Positions 1 through 6,313 of a stretch of 11,265 bases of DNA are shown here, piece by piece. Location: the NCBI GenBank assembly GCA_910589265.1, contig CAJUTQ010000038.1:1-11265 (forward strand). The letters run 5' to 3'. A program made the translations under genes and the position numbers. The stretch is from an uncultured Lachnospiraceae bacterium (GTDB taxonomy: Bacteria; Bacillota; Clostridia; Lachnospirales; Lachnospiraceae). How positions within the stretch are numbered: the first letter of the stretch is position 1; each line of letters opens with the position of its first letter. The notes beneath the pieces were generated by a model that was not told the origin of the DNA, made no database searches, and was given only the letters and a program-made list of their open reading frames with translations.

Positions 1-2
1 CA

Positions 3-50
3 AAACAGTGTATAATATTTCTCTTAAATTATATCATTTATACACTGTTT
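3..50. repeat. 13-bp inverted repeat with 22-nt spacer
   Basis: Arms at 3-15 (AAACAGTGTATAA) and 38-50 (TTATACACTGTTT) are exact reverse complements. The A-run/T-run edges would suit a bidirectional terminator hairpin between the surface-protein gene on the right and whatever lies to the left. However, the loop is long and the stem is AT-rich. A related stretch, GTGTATAATTATTT, recurs at 116-129. An operator or recombination site is also possible. Confidence 0.5.
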
Positions 51-149
51 CGTAAAGAAGAAACGGTTAAATGTCCAGTATTTTCAATGGTTTAGACCTC
101 TTTTAGCTTCAACCTGTGTATAATTATTTCGGGAGATTAGGTTTTATAT

Positions 150-1037
150 TCATAATTTTTCTCTTTTCTCCTTTCTTCCCTTTAATTTTGTCAAGCCAAA
201 GGCAGCGGCTATAAATGCCAAACTGTAAAACAGGATATTGCTTTCATCTCCTGTCTGCACTCTGGAAATACCTTTATCTGCTTTTCCATCAACATTGCTG
301 TTATTCTGACTTCCACCATTCTGACTGGCATTGTTTTTATTGTTATTATTCTGGTTGCTGTTATTTACATTATTATCTTTTGGCTTAATGGTCACTGTAC
401 TGCTTCCTGTCACAGTCGCATAATTGTCCCTCATAATTTTGTAGTAGACAGTATATGTACCTGGCTCTTTGTACTCTGGTTTCTTTGAGGAATAATTTAT
501 TCCATCTTCACTGTACAGGACCTTACAGCCATCTGTTTTTACGGATAAATCAATGGTATGGTTCTTCCCATCATAAAAGACAATACAATCATCTGCATCA
601 AATTCAATTTCAGCTTCTTTGATCTTTACGACTGCAGAACCCGTGGTTGCTGTATATCCATCTTTTTCGACTTTATAGTATGTCACATATGTCCCTACAT
701 TCGTGTATTCAGGTTTCTTTGTCGAATAAGTTTTTCCATCTGTACTATACAGAATGGTTGCTCCCTCAGTCTTACAGTCAACAGTGATTCCATGTGATTT
801 TCCATCATAGATGCCTTCATAACCAGAAGCTGTAACATCAAGTTCTGGATACTTTGGAATTTCTTCTGAGAAGTCATAAGTTGACTTATAAATCACTTCA
901 CATGCAGCACTGGTTTTATCTGCACTTGTATCTGCTTCCTGAAAGTCAATGACTTCCGCATGTACAGGCAATGCTGTGACATTAATCAATGCCATTGGGA
1001 GCAGTGCTGTTAATCCCACAAATTTCTTCTTTTTCAT
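150..1037 (-). CDS. Sortase-anchored surface protein with two Ig-like (MBG-like) repeats
   Basis: This is a 295-aa preprotein. The ATG at 1037 is preferred over an upstream in-frame start because GGAGG lies just upstream and it begins with a classic signal peptide: Lys-rich start, hydrophobic core, probable cleavage after VHA at about residue 27. Two repeats follow at about 67-140 and 145-218. Both share the pattern DGK.H, ILYS/VLYS.DG..YS, KKPEY, GTY..YYK and a closing V.IK, which resembles MBG/Ig-like beta-sandwich domains of bacterial surface proteins. An Asn-rich linker (about 222-248) precedes the motif VQTGD (260-264), a hydrophobic segment (about 268-282) and a Lys/Arg tail, which is a sortase sorting signal with a non-LPXTG core. 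Four Cys lie in the mature part. The role is inferred to be a wall-attached adhesin or structural protein; the ligand is unknown. Confidence 0.85.
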   Translation of the reverse strand: MKKKKFVGLTALLPMALINVTALPVHAEVIDFQEADTSADKTSAACEVIYKSTYDFSEEIPKYPELDVTASGYEGIYDGKSHGITVDCKTEGATILYSTDGKTYSTKKPEYTNVGTYVTYYKVEKDGYTATTGSAVVKIKEAEIEFDADDCIVFYDGKNHTIDLSVKTDGCKVLYSEDGINYSSKKPEYKEPGTYTVYYKIMRDNYATVTGSSTVTIKPKDNNVNNSNQNNNNKNNASQNGGSQNNSNVDGKADKGISRVQTGDESNILFYSLAFIAAAFGLTKLKGRKEKREKL

Positions 1038-1344
1038 CTCTACCTCCTTCTTTTCTATGGAACTTACATAAAAAAGTTTATTGAAACATTTATGTAATAT
1101 TGGTTTATACAAAATAATTCCTCTATTGCTACTTGTTGTCGCCTTTATCGTATACAGTTACACGAAAAATATAATTTATATCCTCTCCGTGGACTGAATT
1201 ATTATAGTTTAAAGAAAAAATAGGAATTTATAATTATAATGTGAATAACTTTGCCTCTTACAAAAAAATAAGACCTGCATACACAAGCCTTATCTTTATC
1301 AATATAAAACATTCTGTTTTTTAAACTCTATTCTTTGTTAAAAA
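1038..1344 (-). other. Intergenic region between the two secreted-protein genes
   Basis: This 307-nt AT-rich stretch holds the RBS of the surface-protein gene (GGAGG, 1044-1048 region), a TATAAT at 1201-1206 (minus) that could be its -10 box with only a weak -35 near 1224-1229, and the terminator of the neighbouring gene at 1262-1291. The 11-mer AATTCCTATTT (minus) at 1218-1228 recurs upstream of the next gene at 1997-2007. No gene was seen. Confidence 0.5.
1262..1291 (-). terminator. Rho-independent terminator of the 1345-1851 gene
   Basis: Read on the minus strand, the arms AAGGCTTG and CAGGTCTT pair over 8 positions (two G-T wobbles) around a 6-nt loop, followed by ATTTTTTT. It lies about 55 nt after the stop codon of the secreted-protein gene. 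Confidence 0.75.
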
Positions 1345-1851
1345 TTACTCTGCATCTGCGAGTGCAATATTGAAGTTAAATGTACCCTTCCAGTTACCTG
1401 CTGTAATGGTTGGAGCCGCTACATTACCATCCTTGGAAGTATCCGCAGTAACCTCAGCACTTGTCCAGTCAACAACGTCCTGTGTTACATCAGCCTGAAC
1501 ATTTGCTTTCTTTGTTCCTGCTGTTGCCTGATCTATCATATAGAAGTTGATTCCTTCAATATCTGTAAGTGCATCCTGAGGAGCTACTGTTACTTTCTTG
1601 TCAGAAGAAATATCCCCATATACTCTTACTGCATAATCAGAATTCTTATTTTGTGTATCCAGTACAATTTTCTTAGGAATCACTACGGAGAACGTAGATG
1701 CCTTTGTATACTCAACTACGGTCTCTTCAACTTTATCCTGTGAAATAGGCTTAGATTCCTCAGTTACTGCTGCGCATACAGGAAGAACACTTCCCATCAT
1801 CATTGTTCCAGCCATGACTGCTGTTAAAATTTTATTCTTATTCATTTTCAT
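1345..1851 (-). CDS. Small secreted protein, unknown function
   Basis: This 168-aa protein has a signal peptide: MKMNKNK, then a hydrophobic core rich in Ala/Met/Gly, with probable cleavage after VCA or VCAA at about 27-28. The mature part contains a segment of the type FSVVIPKKIVLD (about 54-65), then YAVRVYGDI, and ends in GNWKGTFNFNIAL. This pattern looks like a compact beta-sandwich domain and is, as far as I recall, common in secreted proteins of Lachnospiraceae, but I cannot name a characterised family. There is no sorting signal, transmembrane helix or Cys pair in the mature chain, so it is released or non-covalently attached. AAAGGAA lies about 5 nt before the first ATG; a second ATG two codons on is less well spaced. 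It has its own terminator (1262-1291) and a candidate structured leader, so it is probably monocistronic. Confidence 0.75.
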   Translation of the reverse strand: MKMNKNKILTAVMAGTMMMGSVLPVCAAVTEESKPISQDKVEETVVEYTKASTFSVVIPKKIVLDTQNKNSDYAVRVYGDISSDKKVTVAPQDALTDIEGINFYMIDQATAGTKKANVQADVTQDVVDWTSAEVTADTSKDGNVAAPTITAGNWKGTFNFNIALADAE

Positions 1852-1894
1852 TTTTTCCTTTCATTTCTCGTTTTGAGATATCTTTTATGTTAAT

Positions 1895-1978
1895 AGCTAT
1901 TCCTGCTGAATTGCTTCACCGTGGTTAAAGAATAGCTGACGGCCGTAGCCCCTGCTAACCACAACAGATAAAAGTTGT
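1895..1978 (-). promoter_or_regulatory. Candidate pseudoknotted leader RNA
   Basis: On the minus strand the 5' leader of the secreted-protein gene contains two interleaved perfect helices. GTGGTTA (1956-1962) pairs with TAACCAC (1921-1927), and AGCTATTC (1930-1937) pairs with GAATAGCT (1895-1902). The order 1-2-1'-2' is an H-type pseudoknot. The first long loop contains GGC-TACG-GCC, a UNCG-type stable tetraloop hairpin. A 5-bp hairpin (ACAAC 1961-1965 / GTTGT 1974-1978) at the 5' side overlaps the first helix by two bases and could compete with it. The element ends about 44 nt before the start codon. It is more GC-rich than its surroundings. I tried to match it to c-di-GMP-I/II, preQ1, SAM, ZTP, fluoride, pistol, hatchet and HDV-like folds and could not. 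Confidence 0.5.
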
Positions 1979-2197
1979 ATAATCTTTTTCAATCATAAAT
2001 AGGAATTCAAAAGTTATTCATAAAAATATGAACAATCATTCTGATTTTTTGATTAAACAGTATCAGTCTATCTGCATTTTCAAAATATATCACTACATTT
2101 TGTACTATCAAAAAATAATTTCTGCTTATTCATGGTTTTATAATCCGTAACACTCCTTCCGCTTAAAATATCTCAACAACATAAGGAGGAAATTGCT
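1979..2197 (+). promoter_or_regulatory. Upstream region and RBS of the divergent gene
   Basis: This is the rest of the 346-nt divergent intergenic space. A perfect TATAAT lies at 2139-2144 on the plus strand but no good -35 is visible 16-18 nt before it. A strong AAGGAGG lies at 2182-2188, 9 nt before the ATG at 2198. The remainder is AT-rich with no further structure that I can support. Confidence 0.35.
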
Positions 2198-2575
2198 ATG
2201 AATTATTATGTTCATAATTTGGAAACAGTGAATGCAAGAATTTTTAAAAAGAAACACTTTCAGTTTGATTATATAGAACCCAATCCCTTTGAGAAAATGC
2301 AGAACAGCAGTGAACTTTCTGTAATTGGCTGTATGAAGCTCAAAGAAATCGAAAAAGAAGCGGCTACTGATACAGTCGTTATCTCCAGCGGCATAACAGA
2401 CCACTATTTTATGCTCATGTCACCAGACAAAATGAAACACCTTAGAAAGAAGCACCTGATCGGCTATGTCATGGTATCAGCAAATACTTATGTTGCTGTC
2501 TATGAACATAGTATTCTGATGCCACTTCTATTGTCCATTGCATTTCTGGCAATATTCTGTGGCATTATATTTTAA
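2198..2575 (+). CDS. Small tail-anchored membrane protein, unknown function
   Basis: This 125-aa protein has no signal peptide. It has a soluble N-terminal part with mixed alpha/beta composition (1-104) and one C-terminal hydrophobic helix at about 105-125, ending only at the last residue. The topology is therefore a cytoplasmic domain anchored by its tail. The start is well supported by AAGGAGG at 9 nt, and a strong terminator follows 2 nt after the stop codon, so the short length is genuine rather than a truncation. The segment before the helix (HLIGYVMVSANTYVAVYE, about 86-103) looks like a beta-hairpin leading to the membrane. It is divergent from the secreted-protein gene and may belong to the same surface locus, but no partner or reaction can be named. 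I do not recognise the family. Confidence 0.65.
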   Translation: MNYYVHNLETVNARIFKKKHFQFDYIEPNPFEKMQNSSELSVIGCMKLKEIEKEAATDTVVISSGITDHYFMLMSPDKMKHLRKKHLIGYVMVSANTYVAVYEHSILMPLLLSIAFLAIFCGIIF

Positions 2576-2577
2576 AG

Positions 2578-2599
2578 GCAGGGAACAACCCTGCTTTTT
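2578..2599 (+). terminator. Rho-independent terminator
   Basis: GCAGGG (2578-2583), a 5-nt loop, CCCTGC (2589-2594), then TTTTT. This is a perfect 6-bp GC-rich stem immediately after the stop codon of the 2198-2575 gene. Confidence 0.9.
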
Positions 2600-2666
2600 G
2601 TAATTCAAATTCCAATATTTTCACACGCGTTTGAGTATGATTTTTCTGATGAAAGCAAAGAAAAGG

Positions 2667-2689
2667 AACCAAGATTGTTAGTCTTGCTT
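2667..2689 (-). terminator. Weak candidate terminator of the cyclase operon
   Basis: On the minus strand, CAAGA (2682-2686) and TCTTG (2670-2674) form a 5-bp stem around a 7-nt loop, followed by TTCCTTTTCTTT. It starts about 15 nt beyond the stop codon of the last cyclase gene. The stem is short and the T tract is interrupted, so termination here may be inefficient. Confidence 0.35.
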
Positions 2690-2702
2690 CTCAAAAATAT
2701 AT

Positions 2703-3443
2703 CTATTTACAATTTTTTTGATACCATTCATCCATCTCTACCCAGCTAAAGCTCCCCTCGTAATATGTTATTCCATCAACTTTGCAACTCGATAACATTT
2801 TTTGTGTTTTCTCCAAAACATTGTTGTAAACGCAATTTGAAACTAATATAGTTTTCCTTCCATTTCTCCCTGCTTTATTTGCTAAATGACATGCTGAATT
2901 TACTACATCACCCATCCATATAACATCATTTATGCCGCTACCAGAATATCCTGCCTTCACCATAAGAGCCCTACCATCGTCAATGCCAATACCAACAGCA
3001 ATTTCTTCATATTTTCTTTTTCTTAACTTAAAATTTAAAATATTAATCATACTATATAATTTTGCAGCTACATCTGTCACCTTATCAACATCTACTTTTT
3101 TAGGTGTTTCAAATACACCCCAAACACAATCTCCATTAATATTTATTTCTTTACATGCATCATATGAATTCATTATTGCCACACACTCTGACAAAAAAGC
3201 CCTATACATCTTGGCAAGCGTTGGCCTTCTATGTCCATCTGTTAATTTTGAAGAATCAACAATATCTATAAAAATTGCTGTTACATCCACATAATAACCA
3301 TTTTTATATGTCAATTTATCCCTTGCAGGAATTGTATTTTCATTATCCTCATAGTCATCATCATCTGTATCTAAAATTTCATCCATTCTGTTAGCACTAT
3401 CTTCAACTTTATATATATAAGTATTTTCCTTTTTTGATTCCAT
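2703..3443 (-). CDS. Class III nucleotide cyclase, Pycsar-like (PycC-like)
   Basis: This 246-aa protein has an acidic N-terminal tail (about 1-45, with an Asp run at 27-30) followed by a class III cyclase homology domain (about 50-210). The two metal-binding Asp are visible: D60 in AIFIDIVDSS and D105 in NINGDCVWGVF. The glycine-rich strand is GIGIDDGRA (151-159) and the helix motif is GDVVNSACH (178-186). N182 is kept, but the Arg normally four residues on is His186. The Lys and Asp that select purines in classical cyclases align by eye with Asn101 and Ile175. Fusion partners such as HAMP or membrane domains are absent, so it is a soluble cyclase. It starts 13 nt after the membrane-effector gene with AAAGGAG inside that junction, so it is in the same operon. 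By context it should make a cyclic mononucleotide signal, probably cCMP or cUMP; the product is inferred. Confidence 0.8.
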   Translation of the reverse strand: MESKKENTYIYKVEDSANRMDEILDTDDDDYEDNENTIPARDKLTYKNGYYVDVTAIFIDIVDSSKLTDGHRRPTLAKMYRAFLSECVAIMNSYDACKEININGDCVWGVFETPKKVDVDKVTDVAAKLYSMINILNFKLRKRKYEEIAVGIGIDDGRALMVKAGYSGSGINDVIWMGDVVNSACHLANKAGRNGRKTILVSNCVYNNVLEKTQKMLSSCKVDGITYYEGSFSWVEMDEWYQKNCK

Positions 3444-3456
3444 GCTTCCCTCTCCT

Positions 3457-4014
3457 TTATATCAATCTAAAAACCATACAAATAAACCATAGGACAATCG
3501 TTATCACCAAAAACTTTATGCCAATATTATACCATTTAGCTTTTTGGCTACATATTCTGGAATTTGTATGTATTTGTTCTTCCAAATCTAAAAGAATCTG
3601 TTCTTCTGACATTTGACATACCTTTTCCATGTAATTTTGAAGGCTCATTTTCCCTACTGATCCAAAGAAAAATATAGAAGGTGCATTATTTAAGTTTTTC
3701 ACACGCGCTATTATTGCCAGCATAAAACTTACTATTGACAAAAAACTTACTATATAAAGCAAACACACAAGTATTGAAGCTATAATCTCACCACCACTTA
3801 ATTCTGCTAATTTTGATACTTCACAAATTCTTTGTAGTGCTTTAGGGAATCCCTTTTCAAAAATAATACCTATAAGCACACCTGCAAGCGCCAATGCAAA
3901 AGAAACCTTAGTGTCAATATTGCTTATCCATGTATTAATCATTTCCAAACTCTGATATGCATCTTCTTTTGCAAATGCTACATTTTCCTGTTGCTGGTTA
4001 CTGTTTTGTGCCAT
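3457..4014 (-). CDS. Pycsar-type transmembrane effector (PycTM-like)
   Basis: This 185-aa protein has an N-terminal amphipathic part, then the motif WISNIDTKVSF (29-39) leading straight into helix 1 (about 38-54). Long hydrophobic stretches follow at about 77-103 and 162-183. Between them lies SIFFFGSVGKM (113-123) and a Glu-rich helix (about 136-150) followed by AKWYNIGIKF. The DTK-A/V motif at the first helix, the FFG segment and the K-Y/W before the last helix match my memory of the Pycsar effector domain PF18967 (formerly DUF5706), whose members respond to cCMP/cUMP and damage the inner membrane. It starts 4 nt after the large cyclase stop, with AGGGGG as RBS, and is followed 13 nt later by the second cyclase, so all three should be made together. 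A SLATT-type 2TM effector is the main alternative. Confidence 0.75.
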   Translation of the reverse strand: MAQNSNQQQENVAFAKEDAYQSLEMINTWISNIDTKVSFALALAGVLIGIIFEKGFPKALQRICEVSKLAELSGGEIIASILVCLLYIVSFLSIVSFMLAIIARVKNLNNAPSIFFFGSVGKMSLQNYMEKVCQMSEEQILLDLEEQIHTNSRICSQKAKWYNIGIKFLVITIVLWFICMVFRLI

Positions 4015-4018
4015 ACTA

Positions 4019-5452
4019 TTAATACCCCCTAATTTTTCTTATTTTTTCTAAGTATCCTTCAAAATCTTTTCTACGCTCATATTTCACACGGAAATTCACT
4101 AATGCTCTCTCAATTTCATTGAAAAGTTTATAAAGTACATTATTCTCATTTGCCCATTTTAAAGTGGCATCTTCTAAGTTCACCCAATGATTAGATTTTT
4201 TTGCCATTATTAACATTGAATCATATGCCTTCGGATAATCCTTAAAATAATCATATATTTCAATCAAATAGCAAGCCAAATCAAATACAATATCTTCTTT
4301 TTCTTTCCCAATTTTCTTTCCCAAGTCATATTCCCTTTCTATCAACTCATATAAAAAATCTTTTCCAATTCTATCCATATATTTGTGCTCTTGGTAATGT
4401 ACTTTAGATAATATTCCTTTAATGGTCTTGTAAAATTTTTCAATCAGTTTCTTTAGCTCATCCTCCATTTCATCTCTTCTATTACAGGCCCTTACTTTTT
4501 CTGCATTCTCATTGTCATACTTTATTTTATACTCTTCGTTCTCTTTCTTCAATTTTTCTTCTAAAACAGCTAATTCTTTTTCTCTTTGAATCAGTTTGTC
4601 CTGTAATCTTTCTATTTCTTTAATTCCATCCGCTAATTGGCTCGATGTATCTAACTCAACAGTATTATCTTCCTCTATTTTAACAGCATTTCCACATTCT
4701 TTTGAGAACTCCAAATAATAATCTTTTGTAATATAACCCTGAAATAATTTTGTCCCTTTATATTTTGCCGATTTCGTCCAAACTTCTTTATATTCCTCCG
4801 ACAAATTCTTATAAACATTCTCAGATATAAAAATTTCTCCGCCAGAAGCTATATCAGAATATTTACTCGCATAGTTGGTCGTATTTCCAACCCAAACACA
4901 ATCTTGTTCATCTTCTTTGTTCTCGTCACTTTCAACTCCATACATCCCCACCCATGTAACAAGAACTTTTCCATAATCAATACCAATACCACACTCAATT
5001 ACTTTTCCATTTACATTTGACTTTAGATGCTTGTTTAAACTGAAATCAATTACTGTTTGTAAACTTCTTGCGGCATTTATCGCTTTATCAACTGCTCTTT
5101 CAGATATATTTCCCTCTTCGTCAACAGAATCAATAAACACACCCATGATTCTATCTCCTAAGAACTGTCTTGTAACTCCGCCGTTCTTCCTTACACAATC
5201 GACAGCCATTCTCATAAATGATCTATAAATCTTTACCATACTTTTTGCCTGACTGTTTTCAGTCAAATATGTAGATTTTCTTATATCAATGAATAGAATT
5301 GCCGCCATAATCGAATAGGTCTTATTGTTGTCTTCTAACTGTTCCACCGTTGGCGGTAAATCAGAATTAATTTCTATTTGCTCAACACTCTGCTCTGTAA
5401 TACTCTTTATTCTCGAATCTAATCTATCAAAATCACTTTTAGTCAATCCCAT
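4019..5452 (-). CDS. Large class III nucleotide cyclase with coiled-coil C-terminal extension
   Basis: This is a 477-aa protein, with the cyclase domain at about 46-245. D56 (LFIDIRKS) and D100 (FLGDRIMGVF) are the two expected metal ligands; GIGIDYGKV (155-163) is the central strand. In the motif GNTTNYASK (189-197) the catalytic Asn is kept (N193), but Lys197 stands in the place of the usual Arg. Gln96 and Val186 occupy the positions of the purine-selecting Lys/Asp. An insertion rich in Asp/Glu (174-184) precedes VWVGN. After the domain comes a strong coiled coil (about 275-340, Glu/Lys heptads) and a helical segment (about 340-477) of unknown family, which could sense infection or bind a partner. 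An in-frame stop two codons upstream fixes the ATG at 5452 as the earliest start; its RBS is weak. It is the first gene of the operon, behind the promoter at 5611-5639. It could be a second signal synthase or a regulatory partner of the smaller cyclase. Confidence 0.8.
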   Translation of the reverse strand: MGLTKSDFDRLDSRIKSITEQSVEQIEINSDLPPTVEQLEDNNKTYSIMAAILFIDIRKSTYLTENSQAKSMVKIYRSFMRMAVDCVRKNGGVTRQFLGDRIMGVFIDSVDEEGNISERAVDKAINAARSLQTVIDFSLNKHLKSNVNGKVIECGIGIDYGKVLVTWVGMYGVESDENKEDEQDCVWVGNTTNYASKYSDIASGGEIFISENVYKNLSEEYKEVWTKSAKYKGTKLFQGYITKDYYLEFSKECGNAVKIEEDNTVELDTSSQLADGIKEIERLQDKLIQREKELAVLEEKLKKENEEYKIKYDNENAEKVRACNRRDEMEDELKKLIEKFYKTIKGILSKVHYQEHKYMDRIGKDFLYELIEREYDLGKKIGKEKEDIVFDLACYLIEIYDYFKDYPKAYDSMLIMAKKSNHWVNLEDATLKWANENNVLYKLFNEIERALVNFRVKYERRKDFEGYLEKIRKIRGY

Positions 5453-5610
5453 ATCTTACTTTTTAAGACTCCCAACTCATTCAATATAGATCAAGAAAAA
5501 TAGACTTATTTGCAAAATTTACATTTTCCTCAAATCTTCATATAAAGCTAACAATATATCTGGTCTTTCTATTTCTATACATAACAATGCATTTTGCAAC
5601 TCTATCTTCC

Positions 5611-5639
5611 ATTATAAATAAATTATATCAATAAATCAA
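5611..5639 (-). promoter_or_regulatory. Sigma-A type promoter of the cyclase operon
   Basis: On the minus strand TTGATT (5634-5639), a 17-nt spacer and TATAAT (5611-5616) form a near-consensus promoter. The predicted transcript starts near 5604 and has a leader of about 150 nt before the ATG at 5452. Within the leader, GAGGAAAATGTAA on the minus strand puts a Shine-Dalgarno before an immediate start-stop pair, which may be chance. Confidence 0.75.
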
Positions 5640-5739
5640 TTTGAAAACTATCCTGTTACAAAAATCAGTTTACAATATTTCGCAAGAAAAGGGTATCAAC
5701 TTCTAATCCAGTAATTCCAATTCCTTTTCTTATAAAGTC

Positions 5740-5977
5740 TCAACTCGTGGCTCTACGTTAGGAAACGGGTCTCGCCAATCTATGCTTTCCCCGCACGCGG
5801 GCAAACCATGAACAGATTGTCTCACCCTTTACGCTCCGCTATCAAGGAAATTGTTCCTGCTCGCAGAAACAATTTGTCCGCAGGCGGACGACCTTGAACA
5901 GGGCCATAAAAAATATGAGGACAGTCCACTGGACTCTCCCCATATTTTTTATTTGAGATGCGCTCGACCCGTTCGGG
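5740..5977. repeat. GC-richer block of consecutive hairpins
   Basis: Within a 546-nt gene-free stretch (5453-5998) this block is visibly richer in G and C than its flanks. It contains CCCG-CACG-CGGG (5790-5801); AAATTGTT/AACAATTT (5848-5855 / 5868-5875) with an inner CTG/CAG; directly abutting it GTCCG-CAGG-CGGAC (5876-5889); a long imperfect palindrome (5908-5950); and CCC-GTTC-GGG (5968-5977). No open reading frame of useful length spans it. It resembles the structured non-coding ends or transfer-origin regions of mobile elements, or a remnant of one. Function unknown. Confidence 0.55.
5908..5950. terminator. Bidirectional terminator-like palindrome
   Basis: Outer arms AAAAAATATG (5908-5917) and CATATTTTTT (5941-5950) are perfect complements. 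Inside, GGA/TCC and AGTCC/GGACT pair around a 3-nt loop ACT (5928-5930), with two single mismatches. The T run on either strand fits termination both for the gene ending at 5999 (minus) and for anything coming from the other side. Confidence 0.7.
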
Positions 5978-5998
5978 AATCTTTAATCCTATTTTTAC

Positions 5999-6313
5999 TT
6001 AATCTTGATATATCTCTTCTTTTTTCCTATTTTCTTTCTTTTTCAGAAGTCTTTTTCTCAGATCTTCTGGAATTTCTTTTCCCTGATTAACATAAATTAT
6101 TGCCTTCAAAACATCTTCATCCTCATGCTCATCTTCTGTATCAAATTTGGATATACTAATGCCAAGGCTCTCCAGTTCTTCTGCAATCTGTAGTCTTCTT
6201 TCCAATTCTGCTTCTGTAACAGGCTCCTGTCCGTATGTTATATGAGGAGCCATTGGTTTTTCTACCTTACCCCAAAAATCATTTATGCTTATAAGTTTAG
6301 TTTCCATAATCAT
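5999..6313 (-). CDS. Small charged protein partnered with the JAB-domain gene
   Basis: This protein is 104 aa from the ATG at 6313, which overlaps the upstream stop by 4 nt (ATGA). A second ATG at 6307 gives 102 aa and sits 9 nt from the GGAGG rather than 3 nt, so it may be the real start. The protein has a Glu-rich helix (about 32-49, ELERRLQIAEELESLG), an acidic cluster (about 58-68) and a strongly basic tail (about 85-100). No signal peptide, membrane helix or known motif is visible. The translational coupling suggests it works with or on the JAB protein, for example as a partner or inhibitor, but that is inference. It ends about 50 nt before the bidirectional terminator. Confidence 0.6.
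   Translation of the reverse strand: MIMETKLISINDFWGKVEKPMAPHITYGQEPVTEAELERRLQIAEELESLGISISKFDTEDEHEDEDVLKAIIYVNQGKEIPEDLRKRLLKKKENRKKEEIYQD

Noticed and set aside
1895..1978. c-di-GMP riboswitch, preQ1 riboswitch or pistol ribozyme
   Set aside because: The order of helices is a pseudoknot, but the conserved core bases of these classes could not be found, so only a generic structured RNA is claimed.
2138..2404. Minus-strand open frame of 88 aa overlapping the plus-strand membrane protein
   Set aside because: The plus-strand gene has an ideal RBS and terminator; the minus frame has neither.
2932..3294. Plus-strand open frame of 120 aa
   Set aside because: It lies wholly antisense to the small cyclase, whose motifs are clear, and shows no domain or RBS.
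5455..5616. Leader peptide of 24 codons starting at the ATG next to the -10 box
   Set aside because: Its start codon overlaps the predicted -10 hexamer, so it would not be in the transcript.
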